64,000 nucleotides of DNA from Lolium rigidum (taxonomy: Eukaryota > Streptophyta > Magnoliopsida > Poales > Poaceae). Position numbers and translations under genes: made by a program. The DNA is taken from positions 39,111,144-39,175,143 of the forward strand of contig NC_061511.1 in NCBI RefSeq assembly GCF_022539505.1. Direction: 5' to 3'. Each line of letters opens with the position of its first letter. Within the stretch, counting starts at the first letter, position 1. The notes beneath the pieces were generated by a model. It was not told where the DNA came from. It did no database searches and saw only the letters and a list, made by a program, of their open reading frames with translations. Shown in pieces: positions 9,769-21,564 of this stretch.

Positions 9769-11558
9769 TGATGGGATTCGTAGCATAGAAAACAAAAAAT
9801 TTCCTACCGCAAGAACGAAAACACAAGCCAAGATCTAATCTAGTAGACGGTAGCAACGAGAAGATCATGAGACTAACCCTCGAAGATTTCCAAAACCTAA
9901 CGAGATTAGATCTCGTGGTGGATGTAGTCGATCACTTGCCGCTTGCAAAAGCGCGTAGAAGATCTTGACCGCTTGCAAAAGCGCGTAGAAGAACTTGACG
10001 GTGCCACAGTCGGGCAGCACCTCCGTACTCGGTCACACGTACGGTGTTGATGACGACGTCCTCCTCCCCGTTCCAGCGGGCAGCGGAAGTAGTAGATCCT
10101 CCTCGGAATCCCGACAGCACGACGGCGTGGTGGCGGTGGTGGTGGAGATCTCCGGCAGGGCTTCGCCTAAGCGCTGCTGGAGTTGCCGGTGGAAGAGTGG
10201 GTGGCTAGGGTTTGGGAGAGGGGAAGCCTGGGGCGCCGGCCTCAAAGGGGGCAGGGGTGGTGCGGCCAATGTTGTGCTCCCCCCTCCCTCTCTCCCTCAT
10301 TATATAGGTGGATCCCCAATGGTTAGGTCAAAAGTCTCCGAATAAGACCCCAACACAAAACCTTCCATATTGCCAAACCTAGGGGGAGTGGGACTCCCCC
10401 TTCCTTTAGGGGCTGGCCGGCCACCCTTGGAGGAGTCCACCTGGGACTCCTCCTCCCTTAGGCTGGCCGGCCATGGTGGGTGGAGTCCCTCCGGGATTCC
10501 ACCTTCCATGGTGATTTCTTCCGGACCCTTCTAGAACCTTCTAGAACCTTCCAGAAAAAAATACCGGATCATTTTCAAACCTAGAAAATGACTTCCTATA
10601 TATGAATCTTATTCTCCGGACCATTCCGGACCTCCTCGTGATGTCCTGGATCCCATCCGAGACTCCGAACAAACATTCGAACTCCATTCCATATTCCATA
10701 TCTACTTAAACGACATCAAACCTTAAGTGTGTCACCCTACGGTTCGCGAACTATGCGTACATGGTTGAGACCTCTCTCCGACCAATAACCAATAGCGGGA
10801 TCCGGAGATCCATAATGGCTCCCACATATTCAACGATGACTTAGTGATCGATTGAACCATTTACATACGATACCGATTCCCTTTGTCATGCGATATTTTA
10901 CTTGTCCGAGGTTTGATCATCGGTATCTCCATACCTTGTTCAACCTCGTCTCCGACAAGTACTCTTTACTCGTACCGTGGTATGTGGTCTCTTATGAACC
11001 ATTCATATGCTTGCAAACTTAATTAGACGACATTCCACCGAGAGGGCCCGCAGTATATCTATCCGTCATCGGGATGGACAAATCCCACTGTTGATCCATA
11101 TGCCTCAACTCATACTTTCCGAATACCTAATCCCACCTTTATAACCACCCATTTACGCAGTGGCGTTTGATGTAATCAAAGTACCCTTCCGGTATAAGTG
11201 ATTTATATGATCTCATGGTCGAAAGGACTAGGTAACTATGTATCGAAAGCTTATAGCAAATGAACTTAATGGCGTGATCTTATGCTACGCTTAATTGGGT
11301 GTGTCCATTACATCATTCATCAATGACATAACCTTGTTATTAATAACATCCAATGTTCATGATCATGAAACGATGATCATCTATTAATCAACAAGCTAGT
11401 TATACAAGAGGCTTACTAGGGACTCCTTGTTGTTCACATAACACACATGTATCAATGTTTCGGTTAATACAATTATAGCATGGTATGCAAACATTTATCA
11501 TAAACACAAAGATATATAATAACCACTTTATTATTGCCTCTTGGGCATATCTCCAACA
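9769..11558 (-). repeat. 3' LTR of the Angela-like element (1,790 bp)
   Basis: The ends are TG...CA (minus: TGTTGGAGATATG to CGAATCCCATCA). It aligns along its whole length with 21565-23357. A TATA-like box (TATATAAT on minus) lies near 10299-10306. A perfect GCTTGCAAAAGCGCGTAGAAG repeat is present twice near 9950-9993 and is shared with the other LTR. Confidence 0.92.
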
Positions 11559-11753
11559 GTCTTCCACTTGCACTAGAGTCAATAATCTAGTTTACATTTG
11601 TAAAGATATAACACCTTGGCCTTCTGGTGCTTATCATGTTTTGCTCACGGGAGAGGTTTTAGTCAACGGATCTGACACATTCAGAAACGTATGTATTTTG
11701 CAATTCATTTGCGTCTCAACGCATCACTCATTTTCCAAATGAGTCGGCATTAA
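11559..11753 (-). other. 3' end of the Angela-like interior, with polypurine tract
   Basis: The minus-strand sequence AGTGCAAGTGGAAGAC just before the 3' LTR is the polypurine tract. The remaining 180 bp are degenerate internal sequence. They end at the TCATA target site (11754-11758) of the nested LTR, and the interior resumes at 16755. Confidence 0.75.
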
Positions 11754-11758
11754 TCATA

Positions 11759-14700
11759 TGTAACATCCCAAAAATTTCAAAACAAAGAAAATGAATTTCC
11801 CTTTTTCCAAATTTTGGAACCAACAAAAACTTTTATTAAATGAAGTTTGTTGCATAGTGAGCATGCTTAATTCTTGGGCTATTGCCATGATTGCTTGTTG
11901 AACTACTTTGAAATAATCTTAAACCCTAAAACCTCACCCCTCTTTTCACCACCCAAGTTAAAATAAAATAAAAAGAATTTAAATAAGAAAAAGGCCTATG
12001 TGCCTATGGCTATTTTTGGGAAAACTTTACCCTAGGCCTTTCTACTTTGTTGAGAGGTTTGGAAAACCTTCCTAAACCTTACCTAGCACTTATCAAACCA
12101 AATCCAAAGGGAATCCAAAAAAAATAAAAAGAAACTAAAAATGCCATAGAGGCATATGAGAGTAAAATGCAAATTTGCGAAGTTAAGGATCTTGACCCTA
12201 AGACTTGTGGTGAATGGTTGGATCACTCCTCTATACCATTTCAACACTCAACAACATAAATTGGGTCAAGCCAAGTCAAATTAAAAATCAAATGCAACAT
12301 GTGCATAGAGGCATATGTGGCACATAGCCATTTTACCCAAACCTTGCTCTATGCCTTTAAACCTTGACCAAAGGGTGTGAAACCATTGCTAAACCTACTC
12401 TAATACTAAATTGACCCTAACCCATGCCCAAGTCAAGCAAGAGGAACAATTTACAAGAATAATGAAATTTGACACATCATCTCCTATGTGTTATGGCCAT
12501 TTTTGCAAATCTTTGAACAAGACCATTTGAAATGGTTTCAATGGTTTGAAAATGTTTCTAAACTAATAAGAATCACTTTAGAGTCAAGAAAAGTCAAATC
12601 AAAGGGAGATAAATCAAATAGTGAGAAAATCCCAATTTCACTCACATACACATAAGGCCGATTTTGCAAATCTTCCCCAAAGGCCACCATTGCTTGATCT
12701 ATTGCTTGGAGAACACTTATATATGATAAACAAACACAAATGCATCAAAGAAACCAGAATCAAATCCAAGAAAATCTCAAAACCAACATACATGTGATAA
12801 TGGTCCAAAGTGACTTTTATAAAATGTTCCCTACTTTACCCCCTGGTTTTGACTTTTCTTCAAACCAACCTTGGTCAACCATTGCCATGTCATCCAAGAC
12901 CTTGTCAAAGTAAACCACTTTCATGTTGACCACCATACCTAACTTTGACCAGGTTGACCAGTATAGTTTTGACAAGTGGAGACTTTGAAACTATGAGAAG
13001 ATCATACCAATTTTGAAATCTTGCAAATCTTCATCAAATTGACCACCACCACCACCATTCTTCCTCTTTGATTATATGTTGGAGATCCACCAAAAAGAAT
13101 TTCAAAATTTGAAAAGAAGTTTCATGCGGCCATTGTGTCGAGCACCTTGCAGGCACAATTCTGGAATTGTAATACACCTCTTTACCCAGTAGTTTCTAGC
13201 CTAAACCCCTTTCTCTCTTTGATCATTGTTGCTCTGGTACCATCTCTGCATCATCCTATGCCCTGCATCCCTAAGGAAAGCGAAGCCATGATCATATTTC
13301 TTCCATGCCATGTACCATGCCGGCCACCCTCACTCCATTCCTCTCTGGTCCCCTCCAAACCACCTCACCATGTCAACTAGCTTCTCTGCACTACCCTAAG
13401 CACGCTCGTACCAGCCCTAAGCAAAGAGACGCACGCTAGTGGCCAGAACGCGCGCGCCCAGTACCTCGCCACGGCGTGCCAGACACGCGGTGAGCGCGCC
13501 CAGACAGCGTCCTGGACGCGCCAGAGCGCCATGCGACCCGTCGCCCTCGTCCTCCCCTGCACCAGCTACCACCGCATCGAGCATCCACTCGCCACCCTCT
13601 ACGAGCTAGACAACGTCGCTAGCCTGCGCCTGCCCTGTCGCCGTCGCCATGATCGACGATCTGCCGCCAGGACCGTCCTCGTCGCAGAAGCAAGCCGAGC
13701 GCTCCCATCATCCCCTGGACACGCCAGCTACACCCAGAGCACCGCCTAGTCATCGCCTACCTCGCGCGCCCCCTAGTTTGCACCTTCGCTCCCTGGAACG
13801 ACCTCGTCGTCGTCGACCCTTCACAGCACCCGCCGGCCTCCTCACCCTCCTATAAATAGAGCTCCCCCGCCCCTTCTTCCTTCACACCATCTGCTCCCCT
13901 CCCTCTCCTCGACCTCCTCCACCTCTTCTCCCCGCGGATTACTCCACAGAGAGCTCCAATTTCATCGCCGACCACCGCCACAGTAGCTCCGCACCGCCGT
14001 CAAATTAGCCCACCTCAAGCTCAGCCGCCGGTACCAGTCGGTCCCTCGTCGTCGACAACATCGCCTCGCACCCAGCAGAGCCCCGCGGGAACCTCCGTCA
14101 CGCCGCCGACCCCCTACCTCGCCGGCGCAGCAAGTTCCTCTCCCCCGACGGTGACGACGAACCACAGCCGTGCGATCATCTTCTAATCTAACGGACGACG
14201 TTGCCAGGTACCGTTTCGGTGATTTAAAGCCACTGACGTGTGGGACCCCATGTCAGCAGGCCCGAACCGTTACTGGGCTGCTTCTCTGTTTAAACCTATT
14301 TCGGCCCATCTGTTTTCCCGCGCAGCCCAACACTTTAAATTTTGTATTAATCCATTTCAGCAGTAATTCCATTTTGATCTATGCTATAAATTGAATAGTT
14401 CAAAATCTACAAATCCAAATTTAGTGAATCAAATTGTTCCAGAAAGCTTATGAAATTATCTACATTTTGCCACTGGTTTCAACCCCATACCTTGTGTAGA
14501 ATTTGTATAGTAAAATTAACAAGACAGAGACTTTTCAGTTTTCAAATAAATCTTAAAAATCAACAAATTTGAATTTTGAAGTGAATCCAATTGCTATAAT
14601 TCACATTTCACAAACTCTAATTTACTATGCAAAAATATGATATGGGTTCTGTACATGATCTTGAGCTATAAGCAAAATATTGGCTATGTAGTCAATAACT

Positions 14701-16749
14701 AGCCCCTTTAAACCCTTTCAAATTTTAGGAATTTAAATCCATGAGGTATAGCACCTCATTTAAATCACTTTCCCAAGTGTGATGAAGTAAGGTGAGGTCC
14801 TTAGTTGCATGATCTCATATTTACTCACTTGGGGAACTTAAATCAAAATAGTATTTAAATTGCAATGGGTATTTAAATCACATGAGATGATGAATCTCAT
14901 TTAAATCTTGTTTCTCAAATAATAAGTGTGAAGTGTTGACCTGGGTCAACATGTGATCATACATGGTTATTTGAGAAGATTAAATCTTAAGAAGATTCAA
15001 TGAGAGAAAATTATTTCTCCAAAGAACTAAATAGAAACCCTAATTCCCATTTCAATGGGAGGAAATTATTTTTCTCCTAATGCTAAGTAAGAAACCCTAG
15101 CATAATGTGTGAACAAATGTTAAGTAGTGATGCTAGATCAATTGTGTGAGCCAATAAGGCAAATTAAGTCCACTTAAGAATTGTTTGGTGATTGTATCCT
15201 CGTATTCGTTTATAGACGCTAGTACCGGAGACTATCAAGAGGAGGAGGTCTGCTTTGAAGAAGAAGAAGAGAACTTTGATCACCTCACCAACCAAGGCAA
15301 GCTAACACTCTTGCAAAGTTCCCATGTGCAAAGCTCTACAAGAGCAAGGCACCATTACCTTTTACTTTATGCTTAATGATCCTACTTCCCAAGTTTTATC
15401 CTTATAAGCTTTTACTTTGTTTATTAAAGCTTACTTTTATAGTTAACTTTGGTCTAAGTATAGAGTGTTACAAGAGTATCAAACTTAGCCTAGATAGCTA
15501 CAAATTATTTAGCACCCCTCACGACTAGTTGCTAGTGCTAAACATTAAAAGTGACTACTCTAGTGGGGAACTTGTGAGTTGAAATGACTTTGAAAACCTT
15601 GGAATGAAGAGTCATTCTATTGAGAGATTTTTGAAGGTGAATGTGACTTGTGAATGACTTGGTGAAACTTACCAAAAATCTGATGGTTGGGTTCGGGTGC
15701 GATACCATTCCAATTTTACAAGTACCCCCACAATACCTGAATCTGGGTAAGGCTTAGCTGGAAACTTATGTATTTTAGTATGGGTTCCCTCTGAACAAGC
15801 GTCATAGGGGTTATGCCGAGGCTGCCTCCATTGAATGTGAAATGACGTGAAATGAGGTGAATGTCCTACCCAAGCCCTGTGCAGTTCCCGGGTTGACGGT
15901 TTGTTTCCACCGGGAGGCCAAGCTCACGGGGAGAGGTGCCTATACTAGGGTATGTAAATGAAAGGTTAGGATTGGTAGTTCGCGTACTGCGTACGATAAA
16001 TCAGGGCCAGTTACCCCTGACGAACTATTGCAATTGTTGTGGCACAAGTGTACGACCTCTGCAGAGTTGAACCTATTCGAATAGCCGCGTCCGCGGTCAT
16101 GGACAGTTGGAAAGGCCATACTGTTCCGTCATCAGAATTTTTCTAAAAATATGAATGGTGACTGGTGACTTGAATTGAAAGGTGATTTTGACTGGAATCA
16201 CAACTGAGTTGTGGGAATGACACTAATGTTCCCACTTGAGTTAAGCTAGTCAAATGAGGAGTTGTTTATTAAAGTGCTTATGAAATAAAACTGGCTTTCT
16301 GCAAATGAAACTAGAGCTTAGAACCCCCTTACTATAGTTGATAGTTTTTACATTAGTATTAGTTTGCGAGTACTTTAAAAAGGTACTCATGGCTGTGTCC
16401 CTGGCTATTCAAATGGCCAGACTATGAAGAGGAATACCAGAACCCGGAAGAAGGACAGCAGGACGTCTACGACAACTAGGATCACTCCTGACGTCAACCG
16501 TTGCCTGTGGAACAGATGGACCAAGACCGCTACTATTTCGCTTCCGCTATGTGTTTTGTATTTGGATCTCTAGATCTATTATGTTGTATTAAGACTGGAT
16601 CATGTGATCCTTTATTTGTAAGACGATTATGGTATGTAATGAATGATGTGTTGTGATATCAATCTATTATGTCTCGCAAAAACAATATTCCTGGGATTGC
16701 GAGGAATGGCATAATAGGCATCTGGACTTAAAAAATCCGGGTGTTGACA
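11759..16749 (+). mobile_element. Probable solo LTR, 4,991 bp, TG...CA ends, TSD TCATA
   Basis: It starts TGTAACATCCC and ends GGGTGTTGACA. It is flanked on both sides by TCATA (11754-11758 and 16750-16754), and the interrupted Angela interior is contiguous if the insert is removed. No second copy, PBS or retroviral domain is found inside, so a solo LTR left by unequal recombination is the simplest reading. It has LTR-like composition: AT-rich flanks, a GC-rich block around 13380-14170, and a plus-strand TATAAATA at 13851. LTRs near 5 kb are rare; the LARD/Sukkula and Ogre groups of plant gypsy elements have them (family link is inference). The short open frames in the GC-rich block look like composition artefacts. 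Confidence 0.78.
13851..13858 (+). promoter_or_regulatory. TATA box of the 5-kb solo LTR
   Basis: TATAAATA lies in a pyrimidine/GC-rich context (CTCACCCTCC just upstream), followed by a CT-rich stretch typical of plant transcription starts. It gives the solo LTR a plus-strand polarity, opposite to its host element. Transcription is inference. Confidence 0.55.
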
Positions 16750-16754
16750 TCATA

Positions 16755-19690
16755 TATGTTCAGTCTTCTGGTGGAACCTTAATTCCGCGGTCTGAAAAAT
16801 GTCACTAATATTGTCATACACAATATAGCTTCAAAGTTCTGACACTATCGGAACTACACCAAGTTCAAAGAACTTATCGACTTTAAACATCCTCAGTCAT
16901 TATCAAAACAATGACATATTCTGCCTTTGTTTGTAGAATCCGTCACAATATTTAGAACTCATCTAAATCCAGCATAGACATCTTCTAGCTCATTGTGCTA
17001 CCTTTTAAACAACACTTAGCCTAATTGAGATTGAAATTTTATTTTTATATGTGACCAAACTAATATCGGTGCAACACTTTACATCGATTTGTTTGTCATT
17101 ACCCATACAAAACTATATATATTCTTGGTTCTTCTAAAGAACTCAGGGATATTTTTACTGTTGTCCAATGATCATCACATGAATCATTTTGGTATATGCT
17201 TCTAACTCTTTAGAGCACAGGACATCTGATTGTGTACATTTTATTCGTGATCTAAAATCACTCATGTGTTTTTACTCATTGAGTGTCAGATACACTCAAG
17301 TCTTATTAAACCTTCACATGAAAAGAACATCTTCTTAATTTATTGTATTGAACTACTTCAATATTCATTTTATGTACTTTTAACTTAAACTTATTATGTG
17401 TTTCAATCTATCTTCATAGATCTTGACACTAAATATGTTTCAGTTCATATCCTTTCATTGAAGTTAATTCTCAATGAAACCTTTTTAATCAATTACACAA
17501 TTACATTATTTATAATCAACGATATGTCATCTACATAAAGTATTACAAATATGTCTCAGCGCTCCCACTTAATTTCTTGCAAATGCAAGCCTCTTCATCG
17601 TCTCTGATGAAATCATAACTCTTTGATCATTTCATCCGGTGAAGATTCCAACTCCGTGATACTCACTTCATCCAATTGAAGTTTGTATACCTATCTAGTA
17701 TTCCATGGACCAGCAAAACTCTTGGTTGTATCTTGTATACACCTTTAATACACACTTCTGTTAAGTAATGTATTTCGCCATCCTACTATCATATCTCATA
17801 AAAGAAATATGTAGCGATTACTAGAACAATCCGTATAGACTATAAGCATCGCTACGGAAGATCTAATCTTATCGTAGTCAACTCTTTGAACTTTGTCGTA
17901 AACAACTTTTCGACAAGTCGAGCTTCTTCAAGGATATTCTTATCCAAGTCCATCAAATTTATAGATCTATTTACTTTCAAAAAGTGTTCATCTATCTTGG
18001 ATTCCATGGCGCTTAGCCATTTTAACGGAGTCAGGGCCCATCATAACTTCTTTGTATGTAGTTGGTTTATCATTGTTCAAAATCAATCCTTTGTCCACAA
18101 ATCATTTATTTGATCACAAAGTAAATCAAACCTACAAGGTTCAATAGGTACTTCGATCTCCATGGCTAAAACACTTTGTAGTCATGGGAGCCATGATCGT
18201 CGTGGCCGCTTCCAGAACCATTTCCGATGCTGCGCTACTCTGATCATTATGCTCAGGTTCATAAACCTTATCAAGTTCTATTGTCCTCCCACTCAAATAC
18301 TTCGCTAGAAACAATTTCTTGGAAATAAGAAACATTGACAAACACTTTTGTCTTTGTCTCCATAGTGGGAAGAATTCTCAATCAAATCTCTGGGATAACC
18401 AACAAAGACATTCATCCGATTTTGGTTGTAAACTTATTTACTTATGCTATGCATACCAAAATTTAAGAAAGGACTATTATGGTTTATACCCATGCCATAA
18501 CTCGTATGGTGTCATTTCAACGGATTTATGATGACGCTCTATTTAGTGTAAAAGCGGTAGTCTCTAAAGCATAATCCACAAATGTAATGGCATCAAATAT
18601 ATCATCATTAATCCAACAAAGTTTGGATACGTCTCTCGAACACTCCATCATAACTATGGTGTTCCGAGAAACGTGAGTTGTAGAACAATTTCATAACTCT
18701 CTTAGATGTTCGCTAAAAATCGTAATTCAAATATTTCCACCATGATCCAATCATAGATATTTGACTTTTACGATGATTTCCACTTCATGCTGAAATTTAT
18801 TTGAATCCATTCAAAAAGTTTCAAACTTCTTCCTTATCGAATAAATATATCCACATATATATACTCAATTCATTGTTGGAAGTTTTCATGAAGTAAAAGA
18901 ATCTCCCGCACACAACTATGTCCAGTGAACTACATACATCATCATGTATGTTTCCACTAAGTTGATTGTCCGTTCAACTCTTGGCCTATGAACGGTATTT
19001 CAGTCATTCTCTTTAGAAGAGATTTGCAAGCGCCAAATGATTCATAAATCAAATGACTCCAAAAATCCATTTGCATGGAGTTCCTTCATGCGTTCACTTC
19101 TAACATGACCTAAATGGCGGTTCCACAAATAAGTGGAATTCAAATCATTTGCCTTACGGCATTTTAGCGTCAGTGTTATGCATGTGTGTTTCACCATTAA
19201 GATTTATAATAACTTATCCATCGTACATGGAGTAAGGTCATAATTTGAACAACTCATTGTTTTCATTTGACCAGAGCAAAATAACAATTATTAAGTTCTT
19301 TATTATAAATCCTAAGGGCTAGGTAGAATGCCAACGACAAACATAATAACACTTTATTATGTTCCAGACGTGCATTATTACCATATTCCTTATCAGTCAC
19401 TTAGGCCATCGTATTCTTGTATTGCGTTGTATGACATCTCATACCAACCAATCTGGTACAAATACCCAAGAATTTCATTATGTGACCAAACAAGGAATAT
19501 ATCCATAACATGTATATCATTTATATACACCTGAGCTAGACTTTCTAGTCTTTTCTTTCTTTCTGCCAAAATATCTTTTGTAGTATCTCTTTTAGCTTTC
19601 CTCATTCTCAGAAAACACTTCACCTTCAATAACTTCTAGGTCCATTGGTCAAATACTAATAACCTTGAGGTTCTTACTTTGAAGTTGATC
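16755..19690 (-). pseudogene. Decayed copia gag-pol of the Angela-like element
   Basis: The minus strand retains scattered copia polyprotein similarity with many stops and frame changes. The clearest block is about 17480-17620. It reads DDEEACICKKLSGS and then a degraded YVDDI-like segment, matching the part of copia RT just before and at the catalytic YVDD. Fragments around 17690-17760 look like the preceding RT segment. Sequence to about 19690 is AT-rich and may hold the integrase, protease and gag remains, but I cannot assign domains there with confidence. The longest open frames are under 80 residues, so nothing here can yield a working protein. Confidence 0.65.
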
Positions 19691-19785
19691 ATCATATGAC
19701 AAGTGTTCCAGATTTCACTATTAGTAACTTTGTAATATGATGAACAATTTCACTCATAATTTTATCCATCATATCATGACGACTT

Positions 19786-20795
19786 TCCGAGACCATGTCT
19801 GTACATGCTAGGCTCGTAAAGTTTAACCTCAGTATTCGCATGTGCAAATCTGGCTTGCACCCGTTGTATGCACACGTAGAATCTATCACACCCGATCATC
19901 ACGTGATGCTTCGAAACGACGAGTCTTAGCAACGGTGCATACTAAGGACGATCACTTCATGGATATGCGAATATCGTTAGTGCCCAACTAGTTGGAGGAT
20001 TGAGACGCCGGGCGTCTTCAACCTTCGTACATTCCCATAAAACTTATGAGTTTATGTAGTCTCACTAGATTATATTCTATCATCTTGCAATAAGGTCTTA
20101 GATATCACATATATCTCATACCTCGCTTATTTCTGAAAACGAAATTTCCAGCTCCTTACTTTTCAAACGGATTTGAACTTCAAGTTTCATGGAGACAAGA
20201 TGATTTTAGGTACTAATTGAAACCATTGCTCTAAAGTGATTTTACCAAAAGTTTGCAATAGGACTTAATCATTACTTGATTCTTTAACAATACGGTACCA
20301 GTCCGTAAAGTTTCTTGTCAGACTTAACAGTATTTCTATCTCAATTATAAGACTAGCGCATGATAGATAATGGATGCCAATTCTACAAATTTAATTCAAA
20401 ATACTATTCAGACTATGTTCATGATAATTAGTTCATGTTTTAATCTAATTACTAATGAACTCCCACTTAATACAACATCCCTCATAGTTGTTAAGTGGTA
20501 CACGATCCACATCCGCTACACCAAAACCGATCATCACGTGAGATGATGTAGCTTCAATGGTGAACATCAACATGTTGATCATATCATCCATATGACTCGT
20601 GTTCAACCTTTCGGTTTCCGTTGTCCCGAGACCATGTCTGTACATGCTAGGCTCGTCAAGCAAACCCAAGTATTCCGCGTGTGCAAACATGGCTTACACC
20701 CGTTGTATGTGAACGTAGAGTCTATCACATCCGATCATCACGAGATGCTTTGAAACGACGAACTGTAGCAACGGTGCATACGAGGGGAGAACACT
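19786..20795. repeat. Internal direct duplication in the Angela-like leader region
   Basis: About 180 bp near 19790-19960 recurs near 20625-20795. Shared landmarks are CCATGTCTGTACATGCTAGG, CACCCGTTGTATG, GATCATCACG and AGCAACGGTGCATAC, in the same order and orientation with perhaps 15-20% divergence. The copies are about 840 bp apart. The repeat lies between the decayed coding region and the PBS-side leader. It is either a tandem duplication of leader sequence or a family-wide structural repeat. Confidence 0.7.
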
Positions 20796-21551
20796 TTATT
20801 ATCTTGATATTAATGTGAGGGATCATCTTATAATGCTACCGTCGCGATCTAAGCAAAATAAGATGCATAAAGGATTAACATCACATGCAATTCATATGTG
20901 ATATGATATGGCCCTTTAGTCTTTGCGCCTTTGATCTTCATCTCCAAAGCACGGACATGATCTCCATCATCAACGGGCATGATCTCCATCATCGTCGGCG
21001 TAGCGTCAAGGTCCATGGCGCCGTCTTCATGGTTGTTCTCCATGTAGCAACTATTACAACTACTTTGAAATAATACTATTACATGAAATATAAAGACAAC
21101 CATAAGGCTCCTGCGGTTGCCACAATACAATAATGATCATCTCATACATATTCATCATCACATCATGGCCATATCACATCACCAAACCCTGCAAAAACAA
21201 GTTAGACGCCTCTAATATGGTTTGCATATTTTACGTGGTTTAGGGTTTTCGAGTAAGATCCAATCTACCTACGAACATGAACCACAACGGTGATACTAGT
21301 GTTGTCAATAGAAAGAGTAAATTGAATCTTCACTATGGTGAGAGAGACAGACACCCGCAAAGCCACTTATGCAATACAAGTTGCATGTCGAGCGTGGAGC
21401 AAGTCTCATGAACGCGGTCATGTAAAGTTAGCCCGGGCCGCTTCATCTCACCATGCCGCAAGATGCAAAGTACACGAACTAAAGACAACAAAGCATCAAC
21501 GCCCACAAAACAATTGTGTTCTACTCGTGCAACCAATCTATGCATAGACAC
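20796..21551 (-). other. Untranslated leader of the Angela-like element
   Basis: This stretch lies between the internal duplication and the PBS. No open frame of note and no recognisable domain is seen. A retrotransposon 5' leader would normally carry packaging and dimerisation signals, but none can be identified by eye. Confidence 0.5.
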
Positions 21552-21563
21552 GGCTCGATACCA
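21552..21563 (-). promoter_or_regulatory. Primer-binding site of the Angela-like element
   Basis: The minus strand reads TGGTATCGAGCC one base after the 5' LTR. It resembles the initiator-Met tRNA site TGGTATCAGAGC of copia elements but departs from it after TGGTATC. The departure could weaken priming or reflect a family variant. Confidence 0.72.
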
Positions 21564-21564
21564 C

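Noticed and set aside
13380..14400. Small genes in the GC-rich block of the 5-kb solo LTR
   Set aside because: Frames of 60-75 codons on both strands without motifs; the block surrounds an LTR promoter and is better explained by composition.
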